Assembly: GCF_003628435.1 (NCBI RefSeq)
Contig: NZ_RBZN01000012.1
Location: forward strand, 1 to 64,000
Source: Ureibacillus endophyticus
GTDB taxonomy: Bacteria > Bacillota > Bacilli > Bacillales_A > Planococcaceae
DNA: 64,000 nucleotides
Direction: 5' to 3'
How positions within the stretch are numbered: position 1 is the stretch's first letter; the number at the start of each line of letters is the position of its first letter. Under the pieces are notes generated by a model, which was not told the DNA's origin, did no database searches, and saw nothing but the letters and a program-made list of their open reading frames with translations. This document shows, piece by piece, positions 41,361 through 51,880 of the stretch. A program made the position numbers and the translations under genes.

Positions 41361-42423
41361 TTAAGTGGGCAAGTTTCGATGCTTGCTCTTCTAACATTAA
41401 TGCATCGATAATTTCGTCCAACTTGCCTTCCATGATAATATCAAGCTTTTGCAAAGTTAAACCAATACGATGGTCTGTGACACGATTTTGTGGATAGTTA
41501 TATGTGCGAATACGTTCAGAACGATCTCCCGTACCAACAGCTGATTTACGTGTTGCATCAATTTCTTTTTGTGCTTCTTGTCGATACATATCGGCAACAC
41601 GAGCACGTAAAATTTTCATCGCTTTTTCACGGTTTTTAATTTGTGAACGCTCATCTTGCATCGAAACAACTACACCTGTAGGAAGATGGGTCATACGAAC
41701 AGCAGACATTGTCGTGTTAACGGATTGCCCACCTGCACCAGAAGATGCAAATGTATCAACACGAATGTCTTTTTCATGAATTTCAACGTCCACATCTTCT
41801 ACTTCTGGAAGACATGCAACTGTTGCTGTAGAAGTATGGATACGACCTTGAGATTCTGTTGCTGGTACACGTTGAACACGGTGCGCTCCGTTTTCAAATT
41901 TGAATTTTGAGTATGCTCCTTGGCCGTTAATCATAAAGATTACCTCTTTATAACCACCCATTGCATTCGGTGTTGCTTCCATAATATCAATTTTCCAACC
42001 TTGAGCTTCTGCATAACGAGAATACATACGGAACAAGTCTCCTGCGAAGATATTTGCCTCGTCCCCACCTGCAGCACCGCGAATCTCCATAATAACGTTT
42101 TTATCATCGTTCGGGTCTTTCGGAATAAGAAGGATTTTTAGGCGTTCTTCTAATGCTGGAATTTGCGCATTTAATTCGTTAAACTCTTCTTTTACCATTT
42201 CATACATATCTGGATCTTTTTCGTTTTCTAACATTTCTTTCGTATCGGCTAATTGTTGTTTCACACTTTTATATTCACGATACACTTCTACCATTTCTTG
42301 AATATCTGATTGTTCTTTTGAATATTCGCGAAGTTTTTTATTATCACTTACGATATCCGGATCACTTAATAATTCATTTAATCTTTCATAACGGTCCTCA
42401 ACCGCTTGTAGACGATCAAACAT
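41347..42423 (-). CDS. prfA: Peptide chain release factor 1
   Basis: 358 aa. Terminates translation at UAA/UAG. The catalytic GGQ is in [11 protein letters not shown] (about residue 232), and the anticodon-like PAT motif is in [13 protein letters not shown] with GAGGTG upstream. First in a prfA-prmC-spoIIR run. Confidence 0.97.
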   Translation of the reverse strand: MFDRLQAVEDRYERLNELLSDPDIVSDNKKLREYSKEQSDIQEMVEVYREYKSVKQQLADTKEMLENEKDPDMYEMVKEEFNELNAQIPALEERLKILLIPKDPNDDKNVIMEIRGAAGGDEANIFAGDLFRMYSRYAEAQGWKIDIMEATPNAMGGYKEVIFMINGQGAYSKFKFENGAHRVQRVPATESQGRIHTSTATVACLPEVEDVDVEIHEKDIRVDTFASSGAGGQSVNTTMSAVRMTHLPTGVVVSMQDERSQIKNREKAMKILRARVADMYRQEAQKEIDATRKSAVGTGDRSERIRTYNYPQNRVTDHRIGLTLQKLDIIMEGKLDEIIDALMLEEQASKLAHLNDEA

Positions 42424-42469
42424 GGTTTCACCTCTTGTTTTGATTATTATAATTTATGTGTACTAGCGT

Positions 42470-42564
42470 TTATCCGCCGAAAATGGGTATTTATCCGCCA
42501 ATTTGAGGGGTTTTTCCGCCAAACTTTTGAATTTATCCGCCAAATCGAGCCGTTTATCCGCCAA
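42470..42564. repeat. Intergenic array C, five copies of a TTATCCGCCAA core at exactly 21-bp spacing
   Basis: Core starts are at 42470, 42491, 42512, 42533 and 42554. Ten-base spacers are unrelated in sequence. On the minus strand one frame reads as LADKxxx heptads and stops at TAG, but it has no ribosome site. It lies between tdk and prfA. Confidence 0.85.
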
Positions 42565-42603
42565 TTGCTTTTTTCTTTCTTAGTATAAAGAAATTACAAC
42601 CTT

Positions 42604-43176
42604 TTATAAAGGTGGATTTACATGACATTTGCGACAAACTGGATAATATGTATCATTGCCACCAATTTGAATTTGTTCTCCTGTATAGACAGGTTTGTTA
42701 TTTTCATCAACACGCAAATTCATTGTTGCTTTTTTATGGCAGAACCAACAAATCGTTTTCATCTCTTCGATTTTGTCCGCATAAATGAGCATATGACGAC
42801 TACCTTCGAACAGTTCGTTTTGGAAGTCATTTTTTAATCCGAAGCCCATGACAGGTATATTTAAAATGTCGACAATTTTAGTTAATTGTAAAACATGTTC
42901 TTTTGTTAGAAATTGCACTTCATCTACTAAAACACAATATAATTTTCCTGGAAAGTTTTTCACGTATTCAAAAATGTTTGTTTCATCAAAAACAGGTATT
43001 GCTTTACGGCGAAGTCCAATTCGGCTAGATACGTAACCTACTTCATCTCTCGTATCGATTCCTGATGTAAAAATTAATACTGGTTTATCTTGTTCTTCAT
43101 AATTATGAGCAACTTTAAGAATTTCAATAGACTTTCCACTATTCATAGCACCATGTTTAAAAAATAATTGCGCCAT
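42604..43176 (-). CDS. tdk: Thymidine kinase
   Basis: 190 aa, type II thymidine kinase for dTMP salvage. P-loop GAMNSGKS (residues 9-16), DEVQF Walker B-type motif, and zinc-binding cysteines (CWFC and CRKC). ATG preceded by GAGGTATTCTTGA. Follows rpmE as in B. subtilis. Confidence 0.95.
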   Translation of the reverse strand: MAQLFFKHGAMNSGKSIEILKVAHNYEEQDKPVLIFTSGIDTRDEVGYVSSRIGLRRKAIPVFDETNIFEYVKNFPGKLYCVLVDEVQFLTKEHVLQLTKIVDILNIPVMGFGLKNDFQNELFEGSRHMLIYADKIEEMKTICWFCHKKATMNLRVDENNKPVYTGEQIQIGGNDTYYPVCRKCHVNPPL

Positions 43177-43238
43177 TCAAGAATACCTCATTTCTTCAAT
43201 TTCATCATCGTTGGACGAACAAACCTATATCGTAAAAC

Positions 43239-43277
43239 TTAAAAAATGCCTGCCAGCATTTGCTTGGCAGGCATTTT
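43239..43277 (-). terminator. Terminator of rpmE
   Basis: Thirteen-base perfect arms (43243-43255 and 43265-43277), then six T on the minus strand. Confidence 0.92.
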
Positions 43278-43286
43278 ATAAAATTC

Positions 43287-43487
43287 TTATTTAAGACCGT
43301 ATTTTTTGTTGAAACGATCCACACGTCCGTCAGCAGACGCGAATTTTTGACGGCCAGTATAGAATGGGTGGCACTCGTTGCAAAACTCAACAGTGATTTT
43401 TTCTTTTACTGAACCAGTTTCAAAAGTGTTACCGCAAGAGCAAGTTACTGTTGCAGTTTTGTAATCTGGATGAATTCCTTGTTTCAT
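43287..43487 (-). CDS. rpmE: Ribosomal protein L31, zinc-binding form
   Basis: 66 aa. Cysteines in CSCG and [10 protein letters not shown] make the zinc site, so this is the C+ form that can be replaced by a zinc-free paralogue under zinc limitation. ATG with AGGAG upstream. Between rho and tdk. Confidence 0.95.
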   Translation of the reverse strand: MKQGIHPDYKTATVTCSCGNTFETGSVKEKITVEFCNECHPFYTGRQKFASADGRVDRFNKKYGLK

Positions 43488-43728
43488 ATTCGTTTCTCCT
43501 CTCGCCCTGAACCATCCGGAACAGAGTTATTATTCGTACTGTGCCTTACATAACCCGAATATGCCAGTTATATATGCACACGTTACATACCTAAAAGATT
43601 ATAGCAAGTAATATTACTTATCGCAAGGAAAAATATTTGCCATTTACATAGTTTGTCGATTCATGCTTAGAATTTGTCCACATATAGTATGTGAATTGTA
43701 TATTCGCGCAAAAATCCCACTCACTCGA

Positions 43729-45009
43729 TTATAGCAAACCTTTACCTTTTGCCTTTTTCATATCACTATCAAGTTTCTCGAAAAATTCTTCGTTTGATTT
43801 TGTACTACGAAGTTTTTTCAAGAAACGTTCTGCAAAGTCAGGTGCATCTGAGAATGTTTTACGGATTGCCCATAGTTTCTCTAGCTGCTCTGAAGGAATA
43901 AGCAATTCTTCTTTACGCGTACCAGAACGACGAATATCAAGAGCTGGGAAAATACGACGTTCAGCAAGTTGCCGGTCTAAATGAAGTTCTAAGTTACCAG
44001 TACCCTTAAACTCTTCATAGATTACCTCATCCATACGTGAACCTGTATCTACTAATGCTGTTGCTAGAATTGTTAAACTACCACCATCTTCAATATTACG
44101 AGCAGATCCAAAGAATCGTTTCGGGCGGTGGAATGCTGCTGGATCAATACCACCTGATAATGTACGTCCACTTGGTGGAATTACTAGGTTATATGCGCGG
44201 GCAAGACGCGTAATAGAATCCATTAAAATAATAACATCTCGTTTATGTTCAACTAAACGACGGGCACGCTCTAATACAAGTTCTGCTACTTTTACATGGT
44301 TTTCAGGAACTTCATCAAAAGTAGAACTTACTACATCAGCTTTTACAGAACGCTCAATATCTGTAACCTCTTCAGGTCGTTCGTCTATTAATAAAACAAT
44401 TAACTCTGCTTCTGGATAGTTTGTTGTAATAGCATTAGCAATTTCCTTTAAAAGCGATGTTTTCCCTGCTTTTGGTGGTGCCACAATTAACCCACGTTGG
44501 CCGAATCCAACAGGAGCAACTAAATCCATTATGCGAGTTGATAGTTTATGGGATTCTGTTTCTAATTTAATTTGACGGTCTGGATAAAGTGGTGTTAATG
44601 CTGGGAAGTGAACTCGTTCTTTTGCGATTTCTGGATTTTCGCCATTTACTGCATCTACTTGAAGTAATCCAAAATATCGCTCATTTTCTTTTGGCGGTCT
44701 TACTTTACCAGATACCTTGTCCCCATTACGAAGATCGAATCGACGTATTTGGGAAGCAGAAATATAAATATCTTCTTTTGAAGGAGAATAGTTGATTGGT
44801 CGAAGGAATCCAAAGCCTTCCTGATTTACTATCTCTAAAACTCCTTCCATGAAGAAGAAACCTTCTTGTTCGGAACGAGATTTTAATATTGCAAAGATTA
44901 ATTCTTTTTTTGTTAATTTACTATAATATGAAATCTTGTAATCACGTGCAAGAGCATATAACTCTTTCAACGTCATATTTTCTAATTGTGCTATCGTAAG
45001 AGCTGACAT
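43729..45009 (-). CDS. rho: Transcription termination factor Rho
   Basis: 426 aa. Hexameric RNA helicase. N-terminal SAP-like helical part, cold-shock RNA-binding domain ([20 protein letters not shown]), Walker [12 protein letters not shown] (about residue 180) and the Q-loop/R-loop region. The ATG at 45009 has GGAGA nine bases upstream; the longer frame would run into the leader hairpin. Its leader contains a nested terminator-like structure (45104-45184) that may take part in regulation of rho. Confidence 0.96.
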   Translation of the reverse strand: MSALTIAQLENMTLKELYALARDYKISYYSKLTKKELIFAILKSRSEQEGFFFMEGVLEIVNQEGFGFLRPINYSPSKEDIYISASQIRRFDLRNGDKVSGKVRPPKENERYFGLLQVDAVNGENPEIAKERVHFPALTPLYPDRQIKLETESHKLSTRIMDLVAPVGFGQRGLIVAPPKAGKTSLLKEIANAITTNYPEAELIVLLIDERPEEVTDIERSVKADVVSSTFDEVPENHVKVAELVLERARRLVEHKRDVIILMDSITRLARAYNLVIPPSGRTLSGGIDPAAFHRPKRFFGSARNIEDGGSLTILATALVDTGSRMDEVIYEEFKGTGNLELHLDRQLAERRIFPALDIRRSGTRKEELLIPSEQLEKLWAIRKTFSDAPDFAERFLKKLRSTKSNEEFFEKLDSDMKKAKGKGLL

Positions 45010-45103
45010 AGCATTTCTCCAGTCTTTTATATTTTTATATAACTTTAAAATTTGTTGGAATTTACTTACTGTAGGGTTATTTGAAAGTTTTGAAGGAAAA
45101 AAA

Positions 45104-45184
45104 GCCTGATTAAAATTATGTAGAAATATTGAGGAACTTTTTCTTAGAAAAAGAATTTCCTTTTTCACTATTTTTTAATCAGGC
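45104..45184 (-). terminator. Nested terminator between glpX and rho
   Basis: GCCTGATTAAAA (45104-45115) pairs with TTTTAATCAGGC (45173-45184) around a 57-base loop that holds its own stem (CTTTTTC with GAAAAAG). On the minus strand seven T follow directly. It ends the glpX transcript or attenuates entry into rho, whose start is 95 bases on. Confidence 0.7.
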
Positions 45185-45197
45185 ATTTATTTTGAAG

Positions 45198-46163
45198 TTA
45201 TTCTTTTACGTATCTTGGTTTTTTCTCAATACTGTGACGACCTTCGATGAAGCGTACTGTTCCTGTCTTTGCACGCATAACAACGGAATGAGTTAAGCAA
45301 TAATCACCTTTATATTGCACACCACGTAGTAATTCACTATCTGTTACAGCCGTTGCAGCAAAGATTGCGTCATCACCTTTTACAAGATCATCTAAGTATA
45401 ACACTTTTTCAAGATCGATCCCCATATTTTTGCAACGTAAAGCCTGCTCTTCGTCTTCTGGAATTAGCTTACCTTGGAAATCTCCACCTAAACATTTTAA
45501 TGCTACAGCAGAAATTACACCCTCTGGAGCACCACCAGTTCCGAACATGATATCGATACCAGTTTCATCAAATGCTGTACTAATCGCAGCATTTACATCC
45601 CCGTCTTGGATAAATTTAATACGTGCACCTGCAGCGCGAATTTCATCTACAATATGTTGATGGCGAGGTCGATCTAGTAAAATGGCAACTACATCTGAAA
45701 TTTCTTTATTTTTTGCTTTTGCTACTGCCATTAAGTTTTCAGTAACAGATGCATTGATATCTACTTTCCCTTTACTTTCTGGACCAACAGCTAATTTTTC
45801 CATATACATATCTGGTGCATTTAATAGATTTCCACGGTCAGCTATTGCTAATACAGTAATTGCACCGTTTGTTCCTTTTGCAACGATGTTTGTTCCTTCT
45901 AGAGGATCCACTGCAATGTCCACATGCGGACCGCCGTTACGTTGGCCAAGTTCTTCACCAATATAAAGCATTGGTGCTTCATCCATTTCTCCTTCACCAA
46001 TTACCACGGTACCATGCATTGGAATTGTATCAAATAACGCACGCATTGCTGTTGTAGCTGCGTCATCAGCTTCCTCTTTTAAGCCACGTCCCATCCATTT
46101 CGCAGAAGCGATTGCTGCTGCTTCGGTAACGCGTACTACTTCCATCGTTAAACTACGTTCCAT
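45198..46163 (-). CDS. glpX: Fructose-1,6-bisphosphatase class II
   Basis: 321 aa. Hydrolyses fructose-1,6-bisphosphate in gluconeogenesis. Metal and substrate motifs [23 protein letters not shown] and GTGGAPEGV are intact. ATG with GGAGG. Between murA2 and rho as in B. subtilis (ywjI). Confidence 0.95.
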   Translation of the reverse strand: MERSLTMEVVRVTEAAAIASAKWMGRGLKEEADDAATTAMRALFDTIPMHGTVVIGEGEMDEAPMLYIGEELGQRNGGPHVDIAVDPLEGTNIVAKGTNGAITVLAIADRGNLLNAPDMYMEKLAVGPESKGKVDINASVTENLMAVAKAKNKEISDVVAILLDRPRHQHIVDEIRAAGARIKFIQDGDVNAAISTAFDETGIDIMFGTGGAPEGVISAVALKCLGGDFQGKLIPEDEEQALRCKNMGIDLEKVLYLDDLVKGDDAIFAATAVTDSELLRGVQYKGDYCLTHSVVMRAKTGTVRFIEGRHSIEKKPRYVKE

Positions 46164-46265
46164 TCTATATTTGCCTCCTGTTTTCGGAAATGCCGAAACT
46201 TATCACGTCTTTATTGTAACATACTTTGTGATTTTTGCATTTTAGGTTTTCATTTAACTAAGTCG

Positions 46266-47546
46266 TTAATCAACACGGTTGGTTGTACTTACACTAATGG
46301 TTTCACGACGAATATTTGCACCCAATAAACACAACTTTTCAATTAAAGAACTATATCCTCTTTCGATATGATAAATTTCCTGTATTTCTGTTTCGCCATC
46401 TGCAAGTAAACCTGCTAATACTAATGCCGCTCCAGCACGAAGATCGGTAGCTGTAACTTTCGATCCGTGTAGTCGAGTTGGGCCCTGAATAATGGCCGTA
46501 TTCCCTTCTACTCTTGCGTTTGCATTCATACGGCGCAGTTCATCGATATGTTTAAAACGCGCAGAATAAATCGTATCAGTTACTTTAGAAGCACCAACTG
46601 CCTGTGTCATTAATACCGAGAGTGGCTGTTGCACGTCTGTCGGGAAACCTGGGTAAACCAGTGTTTTTACATCCACTGCTTGAAGTGCATCAGTTCTAGG
46701 GATGAAAATACTTTCTTCGCCCTCAACAACTTTAACACCCATTTCACGTAATTTTGCAGTTATAGCTTCTAAATGTAGAGGAATAATATTATCAACCGTT
46801 ACACCATCACCAATTGCAGCTGCCATTATCATAAAAGTAGCTGCTTCAATGCGATCTGGAATAATCGTATGTTTTGTACCATGTAATTCATCGACACCAT
46901 CGATACGAATTACACTTGTACCAGCACCTTTAATGTTTGCACCCATATTTGTTAAAAGAGTCGCAACATCGATAATTTCCGGTTCTTTTGCGGCATTTTC
47001 AATAACAGTACGCCCTTTAGCACGCACTGCTGCTAACATAATATTAATAGTGGCTCCAACACTTGCAACGTCTAAATAAATTTTTGCACCAATTAATTCA
47101 TCAGCACGTAAATAAATTGCTCCGTGTTCGTTTGTTACTTTCGCCCCAAGTGCCTCAAAACCTTTAATATGCTGATCAATTGGACGAGGGCCGAGAAAAC
47201 ATCCTCCCGGCAACCCAATTACAGCTTTTTTGAAACGACCAAGCATCGCCCCCATTAAATAATAAGAAGCGCGAAGTTTTTTGACATTTCCATTTGGTAA
47301 AGGAATTGCTTGCATTTGGGTCGGGTCAATTTCCATTTGACCGTCTTTGAAAAGGACTTCCCCACCAATTTCCTCTAATAATGCTTTTAACGTCCAAGCA
47401 TCAGAAATTTCAGGTATTCCATCAATTGTAACAGTTGAATTTGCAAGGATCGAAGCTGGAATTAAAGCAACTGCACTATTTTTTGCTCCACTAACTTTCA
47501 CTGTTCCTTTTAGACGATTCCCGCCGATGATTTTATAAACATCCAT
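46266..47546 (-). CDS. murA2: UDP-N-acetylglucosamine 1-carboxyvinyltransferase (second paralogue)
   Basis: 426 aa. Same reaction as the murA at 18987. Active-site Cys116 in [12 protein letters not shown]; the GPRP form is typical of the second Firmicute paralogue (MurZ/MurAB). ATG with AAGGGAG upstream chosen over a longer frame. It lies between glpX and the transaldolase gene, the MurAB position of B. subtilis. Confidence 0.94.
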   Translation of the reverse strand: MDVYKIIGGNRLKGTVKVSGAKNSAVALIPASILANSTVTIDGIPEISDAWTLKALLEEIGGEVLFKDGQMEIDPTQMQAIPLPNGNVKKLRASYYLMGAMLGRFKKAVIGLPGGCFLGPRPIDQHIKGFEALGAKVTNEHGAIYLRADELIGAKIYLDVASVGATINIMLAAVRAKGRTVIENAAKEPEIIDVATLLTNMGANIKGAGTSVIRIDGVDELHGTKHTIIPDRIEAATFMIMAAAIGDGVTVDNIIPLHLEAITAKLREMGVKVVEGEESIFIPRTDALQAVDVKTLVYPGFPTDVQQPLSVLMTQAVGASKVTDTIYSARFKHIDELRRMNANARVEGNTAIIQGPTRLHGSKVTATDLRAGAALVLAGLLADGETEIQEIYHIERGYSSLIEKLCLLGANIRRETISVSTTNRVD

Positions 47547-47776
47547 TACACGTTCTCCCTTTTGATTGGAAAGTTTCACTTATTATTGTCCTTTACGCAT
47601 CAGTTAGATCCGCTCACTTTCTAAAACAAAGGTGACCAAATAATAATTTTTTAATTACTTCTTATTATTTACCAATTTCCCAATTTAAAGACTAATTTCC
47701 ATAAAGAATCTAAGTTTTTTTCAATTTACTCTATTGTATTGTAAATATCATTTATGTTGACAATCGGGACAACTGG

Positions 47777-48427
47777 TTATTTACTTTTACGTTTTTCCCA
47801 ATCAGCTAGGAATCCTTCAATTCCTTTATCAGTTAATGGATGATGGAATAACTGTTTTAATACTTTGAATGGAGTTGTAGCGATATCTGCTCCAGCTAAA
47901 GCGACTTCTGTAATATGTTGAGGATGACGGATAGACGCTGCAATGATTTGAGTTGGGATATCATGAATTGCAAAAATATCAGCAATTGTGCTAATTAATT
48001 CAGATCCTGTTTGACCGATATCATCAAGACGTCCAACGAATGGAGATACGTATGTTGCGCCGGCACGTGCAGCCATTAATGCTTGATTAGCACTAAAGAT
48101 TAATGTCACATTTGTTTTAATGCCTTTTTCTGAGAAGAATTTACATGCTTTTAATCCTTCTGGAGTCATTGGTAATTTAACCGTAATATTAGGAGCGATT
48201 GCCGCTAATTCTAGACCTTCTTTAATCATTCCTTCTGCATCAAGTGAAATTACTTCACCACTAACAGAACCATCAACAAGCTCTGCAATTTCACGTAGAC
48301 GATCATGGAATGAAACGTTCTCTTCTTTTGCAACTAATGATGGATTAGTTGTAACCCCGGATAAAATACCCCATGAGTGTGCTTCTTTAATTTCTTCAAA
48401 ATTTGCTGTATCGATAAAAAATTTCAT
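47777..48427 (-). CDS. tal: Transaldolase/fructose-6-phosphate aldolase family protein (TalC-like)
   Basis: 216 aa. Short TalC-type transaldolase. The Schiff-base lysine is in [26 protein letters not shown] and [13 protein letters not shown] are conserved. In B. subtilis the orthologue YwjH acts as transaldolase in the pentose-phosphate pathway; FSA activity cannot be excluded. ATG with GAGGAGG upstream. Follows fba. Confidence 0.92.
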   Translation of the reverse strand: MKFFIDTANFEEIKEAHSWGILSGVTTNPSLVAKEENVSFHDRLREIAELVDGSVSGEVISLDAEGMIKEGLELAAIAPNITVKLPMTPEGLKACKFFSEKGIKTNVTLIFSANQALMAARAGATYVSPFVGRLDDIGQTGSELISTIADIFAIHDIPTQIIAASIRHPQHITEVALAGADIATTPFKVLKQLFHHPLTDKGIEGFLADWEKRKSK

Positions 48428-48457
48428 TGTGTAATCCTCCTCAAATAGTCATCTATC

Positions 48458-48501
48458 AAAAATGAGGAGAAGGTCGGTTTAACACAAACGACTCTTCTCC
48501 T
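48458..48501 (-). terminator. Terminator between fba and tal
   Basis: AGGAGAAG-type arms (48465-48472 with 48494-48501, plus inner TCG/CGA pairs) are followed on the minus strand by a T-rich stretch. It may end the fba transcript or attenuate tal. Confidence 0.75.
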
Positions 48502-48600
48502 GTAAGTTAATATTCAATCAAGAAAAGCAGAGTTTCATTTAAATATTTCACTTAGTAAACATTTTACTAATCATTATAAACTATTTCTGCAACCTTTAAA

Positions 48601-49455
48601 TTAAGCTTTTTGTGAGCTACCAAATTCGCGCATTTTACCAATAACAGTTGTTTTAATTGCTTCACGCGCTGGTGCTAAGTATTTACGTGGGTCATAAACT
48701 TTTTGGTCTTTTTCTAAAATTTCACGAACAACTTTTGTTGCTGCAATTTGGTTTTCTGTATTTACGTTAATTTTAGCTGTACCTAAAGAAATCGCACGTT
48801 GAATATCTTTAGTTGGGATACCAGTACCACCGTGAAGTACAAGTGGAAGATCTGTTAAATTTGAGATTTCCTCCATTTCAGCAAATCCTAAGTTTGGCTC
48901 ACCTTTATATGGTCCATGAACAGATCCTAATGCAGGAGCTAAACAATCGATTGCTGTTTGTTCTACTAACGCTTTACATTCTTGAGGATTTGCATAAATG
49001 ATACCGCCAATAACACCATCTTCTTCTCCACCAACAGTACCTAACTCTGCCTCAACTGAAACGCCTTTTGAATGTGCATATTCCACTACTTCAGAAGTAA
49101 TTTTTACGTTTTCATCAAATGGATGATGAGAAGCATCAATCATAACAGAAGTAAACCCTGCATCAACCGCTTCTTTACATTTTTCAAAGCTAGAACCGTG
49201 GTCTAAATGAATTGCCACTGGAACTGTAATTTTGTAGCTTTCCATTAACCCTTTTACCATGTGGACAACTGCAATAAATCCACCCATATATTTCCCTGCA
49301 CCTTCAGAAACACCAAGGATAACTGGTGATTTTTCTTCCTCAGCTGCTTGTAAAATTGCTTGAGTAAATTCTAGGTTATTTATATTAAATTGCCCTACAG
49401 CATAACCTTCTTTTTTCGCTTTAATTAACATTTCTTTCATAGAAACTAATGGCAT
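48601..49455 (-). CDS. fba: Fructose-bisphosphate aldolase class II
   Basis: 284 aa. Zinc aldolase of glycolysis and gluconeogenesis. Zinc and active-site motifs [19 protein letters not shown] and LHGGTGIP are present. The start is the ATG at 49455 with GGGAG upstream; the longer frame extends 33 codons into the promoter. A promoter at 49526-49554 overlaps the first repeat hairpin of the upstream array. Confidence 0.96.
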   Translation of the reverse strand: MPLVSMKEMLIKAKKEGYAVGQFNINNLEFTQAILQAAEEEKSPVILGVSEGAGKYMGGFIAVVHMVKGLMESYKITVPVAIHLDHGSSFEKCKEAVDAGFTSVMIDASHHPFDENVKITSEVVEYAHSKGVSVEAELGTVGGEEDGVIGGIIYANPQECKALVEQTAIDCLAPALGSVHGPYKGEPNLGFAEMEEISNLTDLPLVLHGGTGIPTKDIQRAISLGTAKINVNTENQIAATKVVREILEKDQKVYDPRKYLAPAREAIKTTVIGKMREFGSSQKA

Positions 49456-49525
49456 CGTTAAATACACTCCCAGACCAAAATTTTTTATTATTATGCTAAA
49501 ACATTCCATTAAATATTCCAGATTA

Positions 49526-49554
49526 ACTATAACAAAAACGATGTAGTCTCTCAA
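49526..49554 (-). promoter_or_regulatory. Candidate sigma-A promoter of fba inside a repeat hairpin
   Basis: On the minus strand TTGAGA (49549-49554), a 17-base spacer and TATAGT (49526-49531). The -35 lies in the loop and arm of a perfect 16-bp inverted repeat (49535-49550 with 49557-49572). Confidence 0.5.
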
Positions 49555-50140
49555 GTGAGACTACATCGTTTTCTGTGCCGAAAGCGTAGCGTCAGGCACA
49601 AAAACTTTTATAAAGTAAATATTACTTTACCGGAATTGTTATTTAATCTACTCTCTCAAGTACGAGACGACTTGCTTTTCTGCGGCGAAAGCGAAGCGTC
49701 AGCCGCAAAAATTCTTTATGAGTATGACACTAATTCAGAGGCTTTACTTGTTAGTCTCTCAAGTGAGACTACATCGTTTTCTGTGCCGAAAGCGTAGCGT
49801 CAGGCACAAAAACTTTTATAAAGTAAATATTACTTTACCGGAATTGTTATTTAATCTACTCTCTCAAGTACGAGACGACATGCTTTTCTGCGCCGATAGC
49901 GTAGCGAAAGGCGCAAAAATTCTTAATAAGTATTCAAATAATTCTAAGGCTTTCACTTATTAGTCTCTCAAGTGAGACTACATCGTTTTCTGTGCCGAAA
50001 GCGTAGCGAAAGGCGCAAAAACTTCTCAATAAGTAATTTATTATTTTTAATGTATTTCCTTATTCTCGTCTCTCAAGTGCGAGACGACTTGCTTTTCTGC
50101 GGTGAAAGCAAGCATCAAGCTCAAAAACTCTTATTAGTTT
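49535..50140. repeat. Six-copy ~104-bp double-hairpin array (three ~208-bp dimers)
   Basis: CTCTCAAGT landmarks at 49548, 49653, 49756, 49861, 49965 and 50070 give a ~104-base period and a ~208-base period for the two alternating subtypes. Each unit has a GTCTC/GAGAC stem then a second stem around a GAAAGCGWAGCG-like loop. The second stem is TGTGCC/GGCACA, TGCGGC/GCCGCA or TGCGCC/GGCGCA in different units, so paired positions covary. Units 1 and 3 are almost identical for over 100 bases. The last unit has decayed. It lies between spo0F and fba. Confidence 0.9.
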
Positions 50141-50209
50141 TTAATTAAAAAAGTTTAGTTTATACATTTCAGGATCCTAACATCTATTTGCAAATGGTCT
50201 TTATTAAGT

Positions 50210-50429
50210 AAAAGTTGATTTCCATTCCGTGTGGACGCTTTCCGCGGGCATGGCCTCAACTAATTTTTTCCGGCTAACGCCGGCAAAAATGGATTTTCGG
50301 CTCAGTGCTACTGTCGCTCCGCTTTCGTCGCAAATAAATTTGCTATTCCCGCAGGAAGCTTTGCTCTGTAGCGAAAGGCGAATGCCGTCAGCTACACTCA
50401 GCCACACTCCATTCCAATCAACTTTTTTT
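50210..50429. repeat. MITE-like Bacillaceae intergenic repeat
   Basis: About 220 bases bounded by AAAAGTTGATT (50210-50220) and AATCAACTTTT (50416-50426), with GTGTGG/CCACAC just inside. Internal segments GGACGCTTTCCGCGGGC and TTCCCGCAGGAAGC match a well-known family of GTTGATT-ended repeats in Bacillaceae genomes. There is no coding capacity. It is probably a non-autonomous element; I see no clear target duplication. From here to the spo0F terminator nothing further is evident. Confidence 0.7.
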
Positions 50430-50627
50430 CGAGAAAGCTAACACTTATTCAATCTTTTGGAAAAATTACTTTTTGTCAAAATAACTTGTTTTCTTAATAG
50501 AAAGCACACCGACATGTAAAATAACGTCAGATCCTTTCTTTATATATTTTTTAGTACATAAACGTAATGAACCTAAAGCTTTATCGACAATTCAGATATA
50601 AATCACATTTATAGCCTATTAACAAAT

Positions 50628-50663
50628 AAAATTCCCATCACTCAAAAAAGAGACAGGAATTTT
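50628..50663 (-). terminator. Terminator of spo0F
   Basis: AAAATTCC (50628-50635) and GGAATTTT (50656-50663), with a CTC/GAG inner stem, then TTTATTTG on the minus strand. Confidence 0.65.
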
Positions 50664-50725
50664 AAAATCAATTTTTATATAAACTAAAATAGTGGTTTAA
50701 GGAGAAATCACTATAAAAAAATTTA

Positions 50726-51085
50726 TCAAGCTGTTAACACGTCATTTACTTCTTTCGTTACCTCGAATATATTAAATGGCTTCGTAAAATATCTGACTAC
50801 ACCAAGAGTTTTGGCTTCCTCCATCATCTCTTGATCGCCGAAAGCTGTCATCATAAAAATTGGCATCATAAAATCACGCTCTCGAATATGTTTTAAAATT
50901 TCAAAACCATTCATACCCGGAATTTTCATATCCAATAAGACACAGTCAATTATGTTATTTTCGATAATGGTTAGTGCTTCTAAACCATTCACTGCCTGAA
51001 AAACATTATAACCCTCTCTTGAAAATACCTCTTCCAACAAAAGTCGAATGCCTCTTTGATCATCTACAATTAATATATTTCTCAC
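50726..51085 (-). CDS. spo0F: Sporulation phosphorelay response regulator Spo0F
   Basis: 119 aa single receiver domain that relays phosphate from sporulation kinases to Spo0B. Asp8, Asp9 and the phosphoryl acceptor Asp52 (LLDMKIPGM), Thr80 and Lys102 (RYFTKPF) are all in place. No output domain, as expected. ATG with AAGGGG upstream. A sigma-H-like promoter precedes it and ywjG is divergent, as in B. subtilis. Confidence 0.95.
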   Translation of the reverse strand: MRNILIVDDQRGIRLLLEEVFSREGYNVFQAVNGLEALTIIENNIIDCVLLDMKIPGMNGFEILKHIRERDFMMPIFMMTAFGDQEMMEEAKTLGVVRYFTKPFNIFEVTKEVNDVLTA

Positions 51086-51144
51086 AGTTCTTTTCCCCTT
51101 AAAAAAAATTTAGATTTATGTATTATCACTTTTACATTTCCCTA

Positions 51145-51174
51145 TATTTCCATATATAAACATGTATGTCCTGC
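51145..51174 (-). promoter_or_regulatory. Candidate sigma-H promoter of spo0F
   Basis: On the minus strand GCAGGACAT (51166-51174), a 12-base spacer and ATGGAAATA (51145-51153) resemble RnAGGAWWW and RnnGAATWW. Predicted transcript start is about 50 bases from the ATG. B. subtilis spo0F uses sigma-H. Confidence 0.5.
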
Positions 51175-51269
51175 TATTTTTATTTCCCAGTTTCTAATCA
51201 TTCACAATAATTTCAAATTTTGATTTTTACCTTTCGAAATTTTATAATACCAAAAGAAGAGGTGGAACT

Positions 51270-51803
51270 ATGTCAAAAATACTTTCTACTCAAATGAGTG
51301 GGTTATTCCAAAGAATCATTCAAAGTGAAGAAGATGCTATCGAAGAAACTGCTCGTCTACTAGCACAAGCAAGTGTTGGACAAGGTAAAGTATACTTTGC
51401 TTGTTTTGATGGGTTAGAAGCTATTGAAACGAATGCTCTACACGGAATAGAAAAATTCACCAATCTTGAAAAATGGTCAGAAGATACTGTAATCACTGAT
51501 GTAGATCGCGTTTGTATTTTTACTCCAAGTGCTGAAAATCTTAAAGCTGTAGAACTTGCCAATATGCTATACGATAAATTTATTCCTTTTTCCGTTGTCT
51601 CAAGTGAACCGCCGAGCGAAAAGAATCTATTAAGTGATTTAGCCTATACTTATGTTTCTATGAAAATTCGTGGTGGAATATTACCTCATCCAACAAATTT
51701 AGGAGAACGTGTTGTTATTCCATATTTAATGGCCGGTTTATTTGTCTATGAAGCAATCAAATTAAACTATGACGAAATGCTATCAGATGATGACTTGGAT
51801 TAA
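51270..51803 (+). CDS. ywjG: DUF2529 protein YwjG
   Basis: 177 aa with a Rossmann-like, SIS-type layout (DRVCIFTPSAENLKAVELAN and FSVVSSEPPSEKNL). Located between spo0F and pyrG as B. subtilis ywjG. Function unknown; no catalytic residues can be assigned. ATG with AGAGGTGG upstream. Confidence 0.85.
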   Translation: MSKILSTQMSGLFQRIIQSEEDAIEETARLLAQASVGQGKVYFACFDGLEAIETNALHGIEKFTNLEKWSEDTVITDVDRVCIFTPSAENLKAVELANMLYDKFIPFSVVSSEPPSEKNLLSDLAYTYVSMKIRGGILPHPTNLGERVVIPYLMAGLFVYEAIKLNYDEMLSDDDLD

Positions 51804-51842
51804 TTCTATTTTATATTAAAGAATTAAATTTAGTAATATTTA

Positions 51843-51875
51843 AAAAAGGACTGTCTCCAAATGACAGTCCTTTTT
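51843..51875. terminator. Bidirectional terminator between ywjG and pyrG
   Basis: Thirteen-base arms (51843-51855 and 51863-51875) with A and T runs on either side; serves both convergent genes. Confidence 0.92.
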
Positions 51876-51880
51876 GTTTA

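Noticed and set aside
42470-42590. Minus-strand LADKxxx heptad frame in array C as a real protein
   Set aside because: No ribosome site and only a TTG as possible start; the comparable frames in array A are broken. Kept as a repeat, not a gene.
49555-49963. Two similar 80-codon plus-strand frames in the fba upstream region
   Set aside because: They arise from reading the tandem hairpin repeats; the repeated peptide only mirrors the DNA repeat and has no ribosome site.
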